From contig NZ_QICJ01000006.1 in assembly GCF_003201105.1 (NCBI RefSeq), forward strand, positions 230,490 through 294,489: a stretch of 64,000 nt of DNA. Reading direction: 5' to 3'. Under the pieces are notes generated by a model that saw nothing but the letters and a program-made list of their open reading frames with translations, was not told the DNA's origin and ran no database searches. The translations under genes were made by a program, and so were the position numbers. The stretch is from Dyella sp. AtDHG13 (GTDB lineage Bacteria; Pseudomonadota; Gammaproteobacteria; Xanthomonadales; Rhodanobacteraceae). This document shows, in pieces, positions 27,257-37,017 of the stretch (its first letter is position 1; every line of letters starts with the position of its first letter).

Positions 27257-27741
27257 GCAATGACAGCATGAACAGTCACGGGCGGATCGAAGGCCATTCG
27301 GTGGCGGGCTTCACCCTGATCGAGCTGATGATCGTGGTGGCGATCATTGCGATCCTTGCCGCTATCGCCTATCCCTCGTACATCAATTACGTCACGAAGA
27401 CCAACCGTGTTGCCGCCGAGGGTTGCCTGTCGGAGTACTCCAATTACATGGAGCGCTACTACACCACCAACCTGCGTTACGACCAGGCTCCTGCCAGTTC
27501 GGGAACAGCGGCTGCGGTGCAGAACCCGGTTACCACTACGCCACCGACAGTGACGCTGGATTGTGCGGCGGCGTCGCAGACCGGAACCAGCTACGCCTAT
27601 ACCGTGCCGGCGGTTTCAGCGACGGCTTTCACCGTCCGGGCGACGCCGATTGGAGCGCAGCTTAAGCGCGACACGCAGTGCAGCGCATTGTCGTTGGATC
27701 AGGCCGGTAACCGCTCGCCCACGACATCGGGTTGCTGGTAA
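27253..27741 (+). CDS. pilE: Type IV minor pilin PilE
   Basis: 162 residues. Classical cleavage site GFTLIELMIVVAIIAILAAI after an 18-residue leader, then AYPSYINYVTKTNRVAAEGCLSEYSNYMERYY, shown as contiguous helix and alpha-beta loop in the PilE family. Three further Cys, with the last pair (QCSALSLDQAGNRSPTTSGCW) forming the D-region. Last gene of the operon, overlapping pilY1 by ATGA. Confidence 0.92.
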   Translation: MSNDSMNSHGRIEGHSVAGFTLIELMIVVAIIAILAAIAYPSYINYVTKTNRVAAEGCLSEYSNYMERYYTTNLRYDQAPASSGTAAAVQNPVTTTPPTVTLDCAAASQTGTSYAYTVPAVSATAFTVRATPIGAQLKRDTQCSALSLDQAGNRSPTTSGCW

Positions 27742-27768
27742 TCATCGCTGCTCAGGCAGGCGCGTGTT

Positions 27769-28446
27769 TCAGGTTTCGGCCCACTGCCTGAGCAGGTTGT
27801 GATACACGCCGAACAGTTGCAGCAGGGCCTGCGGGTCGGCCTGTGTGCGGGTGAGTGTCTGGATGGCCGCATCCAGCTCAAACAGCAATCGCCGCTTGCT
27901 GTCGTCCTGAATCAGGCTCTGCACCCAGAAGAACGCCGCGATGCGCGCGCCGCGTGTCACTGGCGCCACGCGGTGGAGGCTGCTGGAAGGGTAGAGGATG
28001 GCGTCGCCGGCGGGTAGTTTCACTTCGTGCTCGCCGTAGGTGTCGCTGACGATCAGTTCGCCGCCATCGTATTCCTCGGGTTCTGCGAGGAACAGCGTGC
28101 AGGAGATGTCGCTGCGCAGTTGCTCGCCGCCGGGTAGCGACATCACGGCGCCATCGACGTGGAAGCCGTATTGGCCGCCGCCTTCGTAGCGATTGAAGCG
28201 GGGCGTGAGGGTACGCAGGGGAAGGGTGGCGGCGTGGTAGAGCGGTTGCCGGGCGAGTGCGTCGAGCACGATCTTGCCTAGCTCCGCGCGCAGCGGCGAG
28301 GCGTCGGGCAGTTGCAGGTTCCGTTTCACCTTCGCGCCCTGCGGCCCGACGGTTTCGCGTCCGTCGGTCCATGTGGCCTGATCCAGCGCCTGGCGCATGG
28401 CGCGGATCTGCGCGTGATCGAGGACGTTGGGAAGGTGCAGCAGCAT
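27769..28446 (-). CDS. piuC: Fe(II)/2-oxoglutarate PKHD-type hydroxylase PiuC
   Basis: 225 residues. The iron-binding triad is H-x-D in [16 protein letters not shown] and His in [10 protein letters not shown]; the Arg for 2-oxoglutarate follows in [11 protein letters not shown]. This is the YbiX/PiuC family, always found near Fiu/PiuA-type catecholate receptors, as it is here; a role in processing imported siderophores is suspected. It converges with pilE, 27 bases apart. Confidence 0.92.
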   Translation of the reverse strand: MLLHLPNVLDHAQIRAMRQALDQATWTDGRETVGPQGAKVKRNLQLPDASPLRAELGKIVLDALARQPLYHAATLPLRTLTPRFNRYEGGGQYGFHVDGAVMSLPGGEQLRSDISCTLFLAEPEEYDGGELIVSDTYGEHEVKLPAGDAILYPSSSLHRVAPVTRGARIAAFFWVQSLIQDDSKRRLLFELDAAIQTLTRTQADPQALLQLFGVYHNLLRQWAET

Positions 28447-28565
28447 GGTGGGCTCTCGGTGCCTGCGTCAGCGCGTGGGTTGCGTGCTCATTGATAGCGT
28501 TTGTTTGTCGATACGCGCATGTTGTCAATCCACTCGTTGTTCCTCGCAGTCATCAGTGCAAGACG

Positions 28566-28620
28566 CTGGATGACCAGCCCTTCGGCTGTTGAAAAACGCC
28601 TCCTGCTTTCGCAGGGATGA
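28566..28620. repeat. Degenerate fragment of palindromic repeat element (copy D)
   Basis: CTGGATGACCAGCC at 28566 and TTCGGCTGTTGA up to 28592 match, reverse-complemented, the inner part of the 52013-52147 element (CATCAACAGCCGAATGG), and TTCGCAGGGATGACG at 28609-28623 resembles its outer arm. It lies between fiu and piuC. Confidence 0.65.
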
Positions 28621-28645
28621 CGAGCATAAAAGCCCTCGCATATCC

Positions 28646-30964
28646 TCAAAACCGCACGTTCGCCGTGATCATCGCGGAGCGCGGCGTGCCCGGCGTGTAA
28701 CGGTAGCCGCTCTTGTTGATCGCCGCGACATAGTCCTTGTCGAACAGGTTGTACAGGTTGAGGCTCACGTCGATGTTCTTGTTGATCGGGTAGGACGCCA
28801 TGGCATCGAACACCCAGTACGCCTTGGTGTAGGCGGGCGTGCCGATGGCGCTGTCGGTGCCGCGCAGCATCTCGCCGTTGTAGCGCGCGCCACCGCCGAT
28901 GGTCAGGCCGAACGGCAGCAGGTAGCTGGTCCAGCTGGTGAAGGCTTTCTTCGGCGTATAGGCAAGATCGGACGAGCCGTCCTGGGCCACGGCCGAACCG
29001 GAAAGCACGCTGGCGTTCATCGTGGTGAAGCCCGCGCTCACCGCCCAGTTTTCGGTGAGCTTGCCGACGGCGCTCAGTTCCACGCCTTGCACGCGCTTCT
29101 TGCCGATCTGGTAGTAGAGCAGGGTGACCGGATCCTGCACCAGGTCGTTGCTCACCGTGGTCTGGTAGAGCGCGCCGGTGAGCAGCAGCTTGTCGTCCAG
29201 CAGATCCCACTTGGTGCCCACCTCATACGTGCGGGCGCGCTCGGGTTGCAGGTTGGGATTGTCCAGGCTGTTGGAGGAGCTGGACAGGGTGAGCGTGTTG
29301 CCGCCCGGCGGCTCGGCCGACACGGCGTAGTTGATGTAGACCGAGCCGTTGGGCACCGGCTTGTAGAGCACGCCGAGCTTCCAGTTCCACAGGTTATCGC
29401 TCACCTGGGTGGTCAGGCCCGGCACGACGCTGCCGGTCGCCAGCGTGCCGCAGGCGGGGCCGCTCTTGCCGCCGCAGGCCACCGCGCTGGCGTAGTCGGT
29501 GTCGTAGTGGTCCATGCGCACGCCGGCGTTCACCTGCCAATGCGGGCCGAACTTCAGCGTGTCGAACACATAGGCGGATGCGGTATCCGTCTTGCCATCG
29601 GTGTAGGCGCCGTTCTGGCCGTAGATCAGGCCCTTCACGTCCCAGTTCGGGTCGTACAGGTTGGCGGCCGGCCAGGTGGTGCCGTTGAGGGCGACGTAGC
29701 CGATGGTGGTGGCTTTTTCGCGGGTCAGCTCGATGCCGCTGCTCAGGTTGTGCGTGATCGCGCCGGTGTCGAAGTTGTAGGTGACGTTGGCCTGGTCGGT
29801 GAGGATGGTGTTGGCCTGATGCTTGAACGTCGGGTTGCTGCGCGCGATGGTCCACGTGGACGGATCATTCGGGTTCGGCGTCCGCAGGTTCGCCGCGGTA
29901 CCCATGAACGAGGTGAGCAGGTAATCCTCGAAGGTGCGGCCCCAGCGCAGCGTGTTGCGCACGGTGAGCTGGTCGTTGACGTCATGCTCGATGCGCGCAG
30001 TGAACATGTCGGCCGTGACGTGGTCGTGGTCGGCGGTGGTGCCGTAGAAGTTGGACGAATCGACTTCGCGCGCCGTGCCCAGGAAGGAGCGCGTGGGGTC
30101 GGGGCTGCTGTAGCCGGGCAGGCCGATGGTCGGCACGCCGCCGTCGGGCACGTTGTTCTGCTTGATGTGCAGGTAGTCCAGGTACACGCGCGTGGCGGTG
30201 CCCAGGCCGAAGGCGAATTCCGGTGCGACGCCCCAGCGGTTGTTTTCCACTTTGTCGCGGCCCGGTACGCCGAAATCCTGGCCCATCACGTTGAGGCGGA
30301 ACGCCGCGGTGTTGCTCACGGCCTGGTTCCAGTCCGCGGTGATGCGGCGCTGATTGGCGCTGCCGTACGCGAGCGAGGCGCTGATGCCGTTGCCCAGCTC
30401 CGGCTGCTTGCTCACCATGTTGATCGCGCCGGTGGGCGCGGTGCGGCCGTTGTCGGTGCTGGCCGGTCCCTTGATCACTTCCACCGACTCGGTGTTGAAC
30501 ACATCGCGCGAAATGGTGCCGAGGTCGCGCACGCCATCGACGAAGATGCTGCCCGAAGTATCGAAGCCACGCATGTAGATGGCGTCGCCGGTGGAGGTAG
30601 TGCCGTTCTCGCCAACATAGAACGTGCCCACGCCCGGCGTATTGCGCAGCGCTTCGGTCAACGTGGTTGCGCCCTGCTGCAGGAACAGGTCCTTGCTGAT
30701 CACGCTGACGGTCTGCGTGGTGTCCAGGATGGGCTGCGTGTACTTGGACGAGGAGAGGTTGTCGACCTTGTAGTCGCTGGTGGTCGATGCCTGCACCTGC
30801 ACGCCGTCGAGCGTCTTGGGTGTGGTCGTGGCGTCGCCGCTGCCAGCCGGCGTGTCGGCCGCCAGGGCCGGTTGCGCGAGCGCCAGGCCGGTCATCAAGG
30901 TGGTGGCGGCGGCGTTCAGCGCGTTACGGGTAACAGCATGCTTGCGACTGGTGATGTAGGCCAT
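28646..30964 (-). CDS. fiu: TonB-dependent catecholate siderophore receptor (Fiu type)
   Basis: 772 residues. Signal peptide cleaved after QPALA; plug domain begins about residue 60 with QPILDTTQTVSVISKDLF, continues AIYMRGFDTSGSIFVDGVRD and SVEVIKGPASTDNGRTAPTGAINMVSK; then a 22-strand barrel ending in MITANVRF with C-terminal Phe. Sequence flavour and the adjacent piuC gene point to Fiu/PiuA, which import monomeric catechol-iron complexes and some catechol-bearing antibiotics. Likely Fur-controlled (see site at 31145). Confidence 0.92.
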   Translation of the reverse strand: MAYITSRKHAVTRNALNAAATTLMTGLALAQPALAADTPAGSGDATTTPKTLDGVQVQASTTSDYKVDNLSSSKYTQPILDTTQTVSVISKDLFLQQGATTLTEALRNTPGVGTFYVGENGTTSTGDAIYMRGFDTSGSIFVDGVRDLGTISRDVFNTESVEVIKGPASTDNGRTAPTGAINMVSKQPELGNGISASLAYGSANQRRITADWNQAVSNTAAFRLNVMGQDFGVPGRDKVENNRWGVAPEFAFGLGTATRVYLDYLHIKQNNVPDGGVPTIGLPGYSSPDPTRSFLGTAREVDSSNFYGTTADHDHVTADMFTARIEHDVNDQLTVRNTLRWGRTFEDYLLTSFMGTAANLRTPNPNDPSTWTIARSNPTFKHQANTILTDQANVTYNFDTGAITHNLSSGIELTREKATTIGYVALNGTTWPAANLYDPNWDVKGLIYGQNGAYTDGKTDTASAYVFDTLKFGPHWQVNAGVRMDHYDTDYASAVACGGKSGPACGTLATGSVVPGLTTQVSDNLWNWKLGVLYKPVPNGSVYINYAVSAEPPGGNTLTLSSSSNSLDNPNLQPERARTYEVGTKWDLLDDKLLLTGALYQTTVSNDLVQDPVTLLYYQIGKKRVQGVELSAVGKLTENWAVSAGFTTMNASVLSGSAVAQDGSSDLAYTPKKAFTSWTSYLLPFGLTIGGGARYNGEMLRGTDSAIGTPAYTKAYWVFDAMASYPINKNIDVSLNLYNLFDKDYVAAINKSGYRYTPGTPRSAMITANVRF

Positions 30965-31144
30965 GAAGGTTCGTCGTATGGGTGAGTTGTCCGGCCCAGC
31001 CGAAGCGGGACCAGGCGAATCGACGAATGGCGGCGGCGGGCGTCGATTGCGGGGAGATCAGAAAAACCGACTTTCGTCAGTGGGTTGCGTGATCCGGTGA
31101 TCCATCACCAGCGGAAGCCCGCCAGCGGGTCCGCAAATGTTATT

Positions 31145-31163
31145 GGCAATGAGAATGAGTTGC
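31145..31163. promoter_or_regulatory. Possible Fur box upstream of fiu
   Basis: GGCAATGAGAATGAGTTGC matches 12 of 19 positions of the classical Fur box by eye, within a local AT-rich dip. It is about 180 bases upstream of the fiu ATG and 107 bases upstream of panE, in their divergent gap. Confidence 0.5.
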
Positions 31164-31269
31164 AATTAGTCGAAAGTTCTTGCCGATGCGGCGCCGTCCA
31201 ACTTGGCCGTTAGGGCGGCCGGCCGGTCTGGCGTACGCTTGCCTGCTTGTGGTCGAGGAGAGCGGAACG

Positions 31270-32196
31270 ATGCGAATTCTTGTGATCGGCGCGGGCGCCA
31301 CGGGCGGCTACTTCGGCGGCCGCCTGTTGGAGGCCGGCGAGGACGTGACCTTTCTGGTGCGAGAGAAGCGCGCCGCGCAACTGGCCGAGCATGGCCTGGT
31401 GATACGCAGCGCTCTTGGCGACGTCACGCGGCCAAACCCTTCCACCGTGCAGGCCAGCGATCTGCGCGAGCCCTATGACCTGATCCTGCTGAGCTGCAAG
31501 GCCTATCACCTGCCGCAGGTGATCGAGGACATGGCGCCGGCGGTGGGCTCCGACACGGCCATCCTTCCCGTGCTCAACGGCATGCGGCATCTGGATCTGC
31601 TGGATGCGCGCTTCGGCAAGGCGCGTGTGCTGGGCGGCCAATGCGTCATTGCCGCCACGCTGGATGCGCAGGGCACGGTGCGCCATCTCAACCAGTCGCA
31701 CAGCGTCACCTTCGGCGAGCGCGACGGTTCGCGTTCGGAGCGTGCGGAGCGCATTCTCGCGGCCATGTCGAAAACGAAGTTCGAGCCGCGCCTGAGCCCC
31801 ACCATCCTGCAGGACATGTGGGACAAGTGGGTGTTCCTCGCCTCGCTCGCCGGCATCACCTGCCTGATGCGCGCGCCGGTGGGCGACATCATGGCTGCCG
31901 CAGGCGGTGAGCAGGCCACGCTGCAATTGCTGGAAGACTGTCGCAGCGTGGCGGAACACAACGGGCATGCGCCGAGCGAAGCGGTGCTGGCGCGTGCGCG
32001 CGGCGTGCTCACCGAGCAGGGTTCCGCGCTGAGTGCATCGATGATGCGTGACCTGGAGCAGGGCGGGCCGATCGAAGCGGATCACGTGGTGGGTGATCTG
32101 CTGACGCGTTCGAGCGCGTCTGCGGCGTTGCCGATGCTGCGCACGGCGTATGCGCATTTGAAGGCGTATGAGGCGCGGCGCATGCGAGGGCAGTGA
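31270..32196 (+). CDS. panE: 2-dehydropantoate 2-reductase
   Basis: 308 residues. N-terminal Rossmann motif MRILVIGAGATGGYFGGRLLEAG, then LLSCKAYHLPQVIEDMAP with the catalytic-region Lys, PVLNGMRHLDLLDARFG, a second catalytic Lys region in MWDKWVFLASLAGITCLMR, and the C-terminal SASMMRDLEQGGPIEADHVVGDL. Catalyses NADPH reduction of ketopantoate in pantothenate/CoA synthesis, though many paralogues reduce other 2-keto acids. GAGGAGAGCGG before the ATG at 31270 fixes the start. Confidence 0.88.
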   Translation: MRILVIGAGATGGYFGGRLLEAGEDVTFLVREKRAAQLAEHGLVIRSALGDVTRPNPSTVQASDLREPYDLILLSCKAYHLPQVIEDMAPAVGSDTAILPVLNGMRHLDLLDARFGKARVLGGQCVIAATLDAQGTVRHLNQSHSVTFGERDGSRSERAERILAAMSKTKFEPRLSPTILQDMWDKWVFLASLAGITCLMRAPVGDIMAAAGGEQATLQLLEDCRSVAEHNGHAPSEAVLARARGVLTEQGSALSASMMRDLEQGGPIEADHVVGDLLTRSSASAALPMLRTAYAHLKAYEARRMRGQ

Positions 32197-32228
32197 GGGC
32201 GTATTCAAAAACTCGTGCGAGCGCTCAG

Positions 32229-32376
32229 TCCCCCTCGCCGTCATTCCGGCGCAGGCCGGAATTCAGTGGCCTCGTTGCGCGGTTTTCGCGGAAGAGCCAA
32301 ATGATTTGGCGTCGCGCGATAACCGACCACTTTCGTCACTGGATTCCGGCCTGCGCCGGAATGACGGTGAGGGGGA
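32229..32376. repeat. Palindromic repeat element, copy B
   Basis: Arms 32239-32267 and 32338-32366 are the same 29-bp sequence as copy A with one mismatch, and the pairing continues outward about ten more bases (TCCCCCTC / GAGGGGGA). Inner region related to copy A. Lies between convergent panE and M13 peptidase genes. Confidence 0.9.
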
Positions 32377-32416
32377 TGAGCATCACGGAAATCGTGAACA
32401 GCCCCTAATGCCCGGC

Positions 32417-32450
32417 CAAAAAAAGGGCGCTGCATCATGCAGCGCCCTTT
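32417..32450 (-). terminator. Intrinsic terminator for the M13 peptidase gene
   Basis: Perfect 13-bp stem 32422-32434 / 32438-32450 with a three-base loop. Read on the minus strand it is followed by a run of seven T (32424-32418), 33 bases after the M13 stop codon. Confidence 0.9.
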
Positions 32451-32482
32451 CCTGTTACAGACGTCCAAACGTCAGCGAAGCA

Positions 32483-34609
32483 TTACCAGATCTTCACCTG
32501 CTTGTCGCCCGAACGCACCATGGTGTCGCCCGGCTTGCACTGGTACGCCGTGGCAAAGGCTTCCATGTTGGACGGAGCGCCGATCGCGCGCAGCGAGGCC
32601 GGTGCGTGCGGGTCGGTGTTCAGGCGCAGCAGGGCTTCCTTCTCGCGGATATTGCTGCGCCACACGCGGGCCCAGCTGAGGAAGAAGCGCTGGTCTTCGG
32701 TGTAGCCGTCGATCTTCTCGTTGGCTTCCTGCGGGTTCTTCTTCAGCGCTTCCTGCAGGGCGTCGTAGGCCACGTTCAGGCCGCCCAGGTCGGCGATGTT
32801 CTCGCCCAGGGTCAGCTTGCCGTTGACGTGCGCATCCGGCTTGTCCTTGACCGGGGTGTAGTCGTTGAACTGCTGCACCAGGCGGTCGGTACGCTGGTCG
32901 AACTTCTCGCGGTCTTCCTTGGTCCACCAGTTGGCGTTGTTGCCTTCGCCGTCGAACTGGCTGCCTTCGTCGTCGAAGCCGTGGCTGGCTTCGTGGCCGA
33001 TCACGGCGCCGATGCCGCCGTAGTTGATCGCGTCGTCGCCGTTGGCATAGAAGAACGGCGGCTGCAGGATCGCGGCCGGGAAGTTGATGGTGTTGTCGGT
33101 TGGGTTGTAGTACGCGTTGACCGTCTGCGGGGTCATGCCCCATTCCTTGCGGTCGGTCGGCTTGCCGATCTTGGCGAGGTCGTACTGGTAGTTGAACTTG
33201 GCGGCGGCCATCACGTTGCCGTAGTAGTCGCCCGGCTTGATGTCCAGGCCGTCCCAGCTACGCCACTTGTCCGGGTAGCCGATCTTCGGCAGGAAGGTGT
33301 TCCACTTGGCGATGGCCTTTTCCTTGGTGGCGTCGCTCATCCAATCGAGGTTCTGGATGCGCGTCTTGAGTGCGTTGCGCACGTTGTCCACCAGCACCTG
33401 CGCGCGCTCCTTGGCTTCGGGCGTGAACACCTTGGCCACGTACAGCTGGCCAAGCGCTTCGCCCATCGACTCGTTCACGCCGCCGAGCACGCGCTTCCAG
33501 CGCGGCTTCTGTTCCGGCTGGCCAGAGAGCGTCTTGCCGTAGAAGTCGAAGCGGTTGTCCTGGAAGGCCTTGCTGAGCAGCGGCGAGGCATCGTCGATGG
33601 TGTGGAAGCGCAGGTAGGCCTGCCACTGGTCGATCGGCGCGCTGGCCAGCAGCTTGTCGAACTCGGCGAAGAACTTCGGCTGCGACAGCGAGAAGCCCTT
33701 GTCGACGGTCACGCCCTGCGCCTTAAAGAAGTCTTCCCAGTTGAAGTGCGGGGTGATCTTGTTGGCTTCGGCAACGGTGACGAAGTGGTACTGGTTCTCC
33801 GGCGTGCGCAGCTCCACCGGCGCCAGCGAGGCCTTGGCCAGCTCGGTTTCGAACGCCAGCACCTGGCCGGCCTGCTTCTTGGCGTCGGCCTCCGGCACGC
33901 CGGTCAGCTCGAGCGTCTTGGTGATGTGCTCAACGTAGGCGTCGCGGATGTCCTTGTACTTCGCGTCGCTGTAGTAATCCTTGGTCGGCAGGCCCAGGCC
34001 GGCCTGCTGGGTGAAGCCGATCTGCATCTTGGCGTCCTTGAAGTCGGCGCCGGAGCCGAACTGGAACACCTGCATGTCGCCCGTGGCGAAATTCTGGGTG
34101 AGGTAGCCGGCGACGTCCTTGCCCGACTTCAGCGCGGCGATGGCGTCGAGCTTGGGCTTGATCGGGTCGAAGCCGGCCTTCTCGATGGCGGCCTCGTCCA
34201 TGCCCGAGGCGTACAGGTAGCCGATCTTCTGCTCGATCGAGCCGGCCTTGGCGCTGGCGGCGTCCTTGGCGGCGGCGTCGACGATCTCGTGCTGGGTGTT
34301 CAGGCTGTCCTCGGCCAGCTTGTCGAACGCGCCCCAGCGGGTGCGGTCGTTCGGGATCGGGTTGGCCGCGATCCACTTGCTGTTGACGAAACCGTTGAAG
34401 TCCTGGCAGGCCTGGATGTTGCTGTCCAGCTCGCCGATGTCGAACACGCTCTTGGGCGCGGCGGCCGCCATGGCGGCGGTGCTGGCCGGGGCAGGCGCGG
34501 TGCTGCTGGCGGCCGGTGCGTTCGTGGCGTCCTCGTGCTTGCCGCAGGCGCTGAGCGACAGGGCGAGGCTCACGGCGAGCGCGATGGGCTTCATATACGG
34601 TTTGGTCAT
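32483..34609 (-). CDS. M13 family metallopeptidase (neprilysin-like), lipoprotein
   Basis: 708 residues. Signal MTKPYMKPIALAVSLALSLSAC with lipobox LSAC, then an Ala/Pro linker. Peptidase_M13_N begins near SNIQACQDFNGFVNSKW; the C-terminal zinc domain has VIGHEASHGFDDEGSQFD (HExxH), LTLGENIADLGGLNVAYDAL (third ligand Glu) and the substrate motif VNAYYNPTDNTINFPAAIL, with ATAYQCKPGDTMV near the end. An envelope oligopeptidase; bacterial members process signalling or imported peptides. GAGGGAGTTCC precedes the ATG at 34609; the in-frame extension to 34693 adds an Arg-rich stretch ahead of the signal and is rejected. Confidence 0.93.
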   Translation of the reverse strand: MTKPYMKPIALAVSLALSLSACGKHEDATNAPAASSTAPAPASTAAMAAAAPKSVFDIGELDSNIQACQDFNGFVNSKWIAANPIPNDRTRWGAFDKLAEDSLNTQHEIVDAAAKDAASAKAGSIEQKIGYLYASGMDEAAIEKAGFDPIKPKLDAIAALKSGKDVAGYLTQNFATGDMQVFQFGSGADFKDAKMQIGFTQQAGLGLPTKDYYSDAKYKDIRDAYVEHITKTLELTGVPEADAKKQAGQVLAFETELAKASLAPVELRTPENQYHFVTVAEANKITPHFNWEDFFKAQGVTVDKGFSLSQPKFFAEFDKLLASAPIDQWQAYLRFHTIDDASPLLSKAFQDNRFDFYGKTLSGQPEQKPRWKRVLGGVNESMGEALGQLYVAKVFTPEAKERAQVLVDNVRNALKTRIQNLDWMSDATKEKAIAKWNTFLPKIGYPDKWRSWDGLDIKPGDYYGNVMAAAKFNYQYDLAKIGKPTDRKEWGMTPQTVNAYYNPTDNTINFPAAILQPPFFYANGDDAINYGGIGAVIGHEASHGFDDEGSQFDGEGNNANWWTKEDREKFDQRTDRLVQQFNDYTPVKDKPDAHVNGKLTLGENIADLGGLNVAYDALQEALKKNPQEANEKIDGYTEDQRFFLSWARVWRSNIREKEALLRLNTDPHAPASLRAIGAPSNMEAFATAYQCKPGDTMVRSGDKQVKIW

Positions 34610-35323
34610 GGAACTCCCTCTGTAGGTTCGGCGGCCGCGGGACGGCCAAGGTGGCAGCGATCGCCTGGCCCCTGACGCTACCCGGCATCGCATGGATGAC
34701 TTTTCAGGCTAGGCCGCAAGTCACGGTACAGACAGTGTCAAAGGTCAGGGGGCTTGCCTGCAACCCGGCCAGTCAAGGGCGGGCGGTGGGGACAAGACGC
34801 TGCCGCGCCGCCCGTCCGGCATCTTCTGCCCAGCGCAGGCCGTGGCCGGCCGGCGCCAGTGCGGCAAGGCCGCTCAGTGAGCGCCCTTCTGCAGCCGGTT
34901 GCGGGAGCAGGACGGCACCATCGAGCGCGAGGATGAAATCCACCTGGGCACCGCGCACGGTTTGTCGCGGGATCACACCACGACGGGCGCAAGGCCGACG
35001 AGCTGACGTTGCACTTCATGCCGTTGCGTTCCTCGCCGGCATGCGGCGCGTCGTTCGGCGTGGGTGCGCATGGCGCACGTACCGCGAAGGCGTACGACGT
35101 CGCTTAGGAAGAAGGCAGCGTCGCCAGTCTTGCGACGCTGTTGGTGGCTTGCTCCACGTATGCCGGTGCCGACCTTGGCTGCACTTTTGCGCTGCATGTC
35201 TCATCGCGCCAATCGCAGGAAAATGCGGCGACTTCTGTTACTCGCCTGTCACCTTGCAAGCCTATCGTCCGCGGCATCAGCGCTTGAGGGGAAGCGCACC
35301 ACCGCGACCGTAGGGAGCCCTCC
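34610..35323. other. Gene-poor gap before the phospholipase gene
   Basis: About 710 bases with no supported gene. Short open frames on both strands lack ribosome sites and are Arg/Ala/Pro-rich in the way chance frames are in this GC-rich DNA. The promoter of the M13 gene and of the phospholipase gene must lie here, but no convincing -35/-10 pair was seen. It may hold the remnant of a decayed gene. Confidence 0.6.
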
Positions 35324-37003
35324 ATGCGAAACAAACTCGCAGTCTGTCTTGCCGCGTGCGTTCTAAGCGCTTCTGCCATTTCACTGGCCCAGATTCCTGT
35401 CCATGCCGAAGATGCCAGCTGGCATCGCGGGGACGTCCATACGGCCACGCCGATCAAGCATCTGGTGGTGATCTTTCAGGAGAACGTCTCCTTCGATCAC
35501 TACTTCGGCACCTATCCGAATGCGGCCAACGGCGTGGGTGAGCCGAGCTTCTACGCGCGTCCGTTCACGCCGAAGGTCAATGGCCTGAGCAACGCGCTGC
35601 TCACCAACAACCCGAACAAGAACAACGCCGCGAATGGCACCGGTGCGATCAATCCGTTCCGCCTGTCGCGCGCGCAGGCCGCGACTGCTGACCAGGACCA
35701 TGACTACGGTCCGGAACAGCAGGCCTTCGATGGCGGCGCGATGGACCTGTTCCCGAAGTACACCGGCTCGGGCGAAACCCTGCCGGGTGCGCCGGCCGAC
35801 GAGGAAGGCAACGGCCAGGTGATGGGCTATTACGACGGCAACACTGTCACCGCGCTGTGGAACTACGCGCAGTGGTTCGCGATGAGCGACAACAGCTACG
35901 GCACCACGTTCGGTCCTTCCACGCCAGGTGCGATCAACCTTGTTTCCGGTCAGACCAACGGCGTGACGCAGACGCTCAACGGCACCGGCGCCGTGGTGGA
36001 CGATGGCCAGGGCGGCCTGACCCTGGTCAGCGATGCCGATCCCATCGGTGATGTGTGCTCGTCGCCCAGCGGCAATCAGGTGCAGCTCGGCGGCAAGAAC
36101 GTCGGTGACCTGCTCAATGCGAAGGGCGTGACCTGGGGCCTTTTCGAGGGCGGTTTCGACCTTACCCAGGTGAATGCGAACGGCACCACGGGCTGCAAGC
36201 GCAGCACGAAGTCGGCGGTGACACAGACGGTGAAGGCGGATTACATCCCGCATCACCAGCCGTTCCAGTACTACGCCTCCACCGCCAACCCGACGCACGT
36301 GCGCCCGACCTCGGTCGCCATGATCGGCCACCAGGGCGACGCGGCGAACCATCAGTACGACATGACGGACTTCTACGCGGCCGTGGAAGCGGGCAACTTC
36401 CCCGCGGTCAGCTTCCTCAAGGCGGCGGGCTATCAGGATGGCCACGCCGGCTACTCCGATCCGCTGGACGAACAGCAGTTCATCGTGCACGTGATCAACT
36501 TCCTGCAGCAGCGTCCGGAATGGCGCGACACGGCCGTGGTGATCGCCTATGACGACTCCGATGGCTGGTACGACCACCAGGCGGCGCCGCGCGTGAATGC
36601 GTCGGCCACGTCGGAAGACGCCCTGGATGGCGCGGGTCTCTGCAAGGCACGCGGTACGCTGGCGGGCACCAACAGCAAGGGCCAGCCGGTGCAGGGACGC
36701 TGCGGCTACGGTCCGCGCCTGCCGCTGCTGGTGGTGTCGCCGTGGGCGCGCAGCAACGACGTGGATCACACGTTGACCGATCAGTCGTCGGTGACGCGCT
36801 TCATCGAAGACAACTGGCTGCATGGCGAGCGCCTTGGCGGCGGTTCGTTCGACGCCGTGGCCGGTTCGCTGGAGCACATGTTCGACTTCTTCCAGCCGTT
36901 CCCGGAGCATCGCAAGCTGATCCTGGACGAGCAGACCGGCAAGCCGGTGAAGCAGCCCAAGCCGTGGCCGTGGGCCAGCCAGCCGCACACGCCGCGCGGC
37001 TAA
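35324..37003 (+). CDS. Secreted phospholipase C / acid phosphatase (AcpA-like)
   Basis: 559 residues. Signal peptide LAACVLSASAISLAQIPVHA; then TPIKHLVVIFQENVSFDHYFGTYP, the metal-binding opening of the phosphoesterase (alkaline-phosphatase fold) family shared by PlcN and Francisella AcpA. Further motifs: YAQWFAMSDNSYGTTFGPSTPGA, FYAAVEAGNFPAVSFLKAAG, TAVVIAYDDSDGWYDHQ and LPLLVVSPWARSN. Cleaves phospholipid head groups or phosphomonoesters outside the cytoplasm. GGGAGCCCTCC precedes the ATG. Confidence 0.9.
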   Translation: MRNKLAVCLAACVLSASAISLAQIPVHAEDASWHRGDVHTATPIKHLVVIFQENVSFDHYFGTYPNAANGVGEPSFYARPFTPKVNGLSNALLTNNPNKNNAANGTGAINPFRLSRAQAATADQDHDYGPEQQAFDGGAMDLFPKYTGSGETLPGAPADEEGNGQVMGYYDGNTVTALWNYAQWFAMSDNSYGTTFGPSTPGAINLVSGQTNGVTQTLNGTGAVVDDGQGGLTLVSDADPIGDVCSSPSGNQVQLGGKNVGDLLNAKGVTWGLFEGGFDLTQVNANGTTGCKRSTKSAVTQTVKADYIPHHQPFQYYASTANPTHVRPTSVAMIGHQGDAANHQYDMTDFYAAVEAGNFPAVSFLKAAGYQDGHAGYSDPLDEQQFIVHVINFLQQRPEWRDTAVVIAYDDSDGWYDHQAAPRVNASATSEDALDGAGLCKARGTLAGTNSKGQPVQGRCGYGPRLPLLVVSPWARSNDVDHTLTDQSSVTRFIEDNWLHGERLGGGSFDAVAGSLEHMFDFFQPFPEHRKLILDEQTGKPVKQPKPWPWASQPHTPRG

Positions 37004-37017
37004 GCAAAGTGCGATCC

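Noticed and set aside
28589..30985. A 798-codon open frame on the plus strand
   Set aside because: It is the exact antisense of the Fiu receptor gene; its product is rich in Arg/Ala/Val/Gly without domains, as expected of a shadow frame in GC-rich DNA.
32168..34675. An 835-codon plus-strand frame opposite the M13 peptidase
   Set aside because: Low-complexity Val/Leu/Gly product starting inside panE; the antisense strand has HExxH and a signal peptide.
34773..34976. Minus-strand frame of 67 codons (VDFILALDGAVLLPQP...)
   Set aside because: The composition is more protein-like than its neighbours and it may be a decayed gene, but it has no ribosome site, no known family and no upstream continuation.
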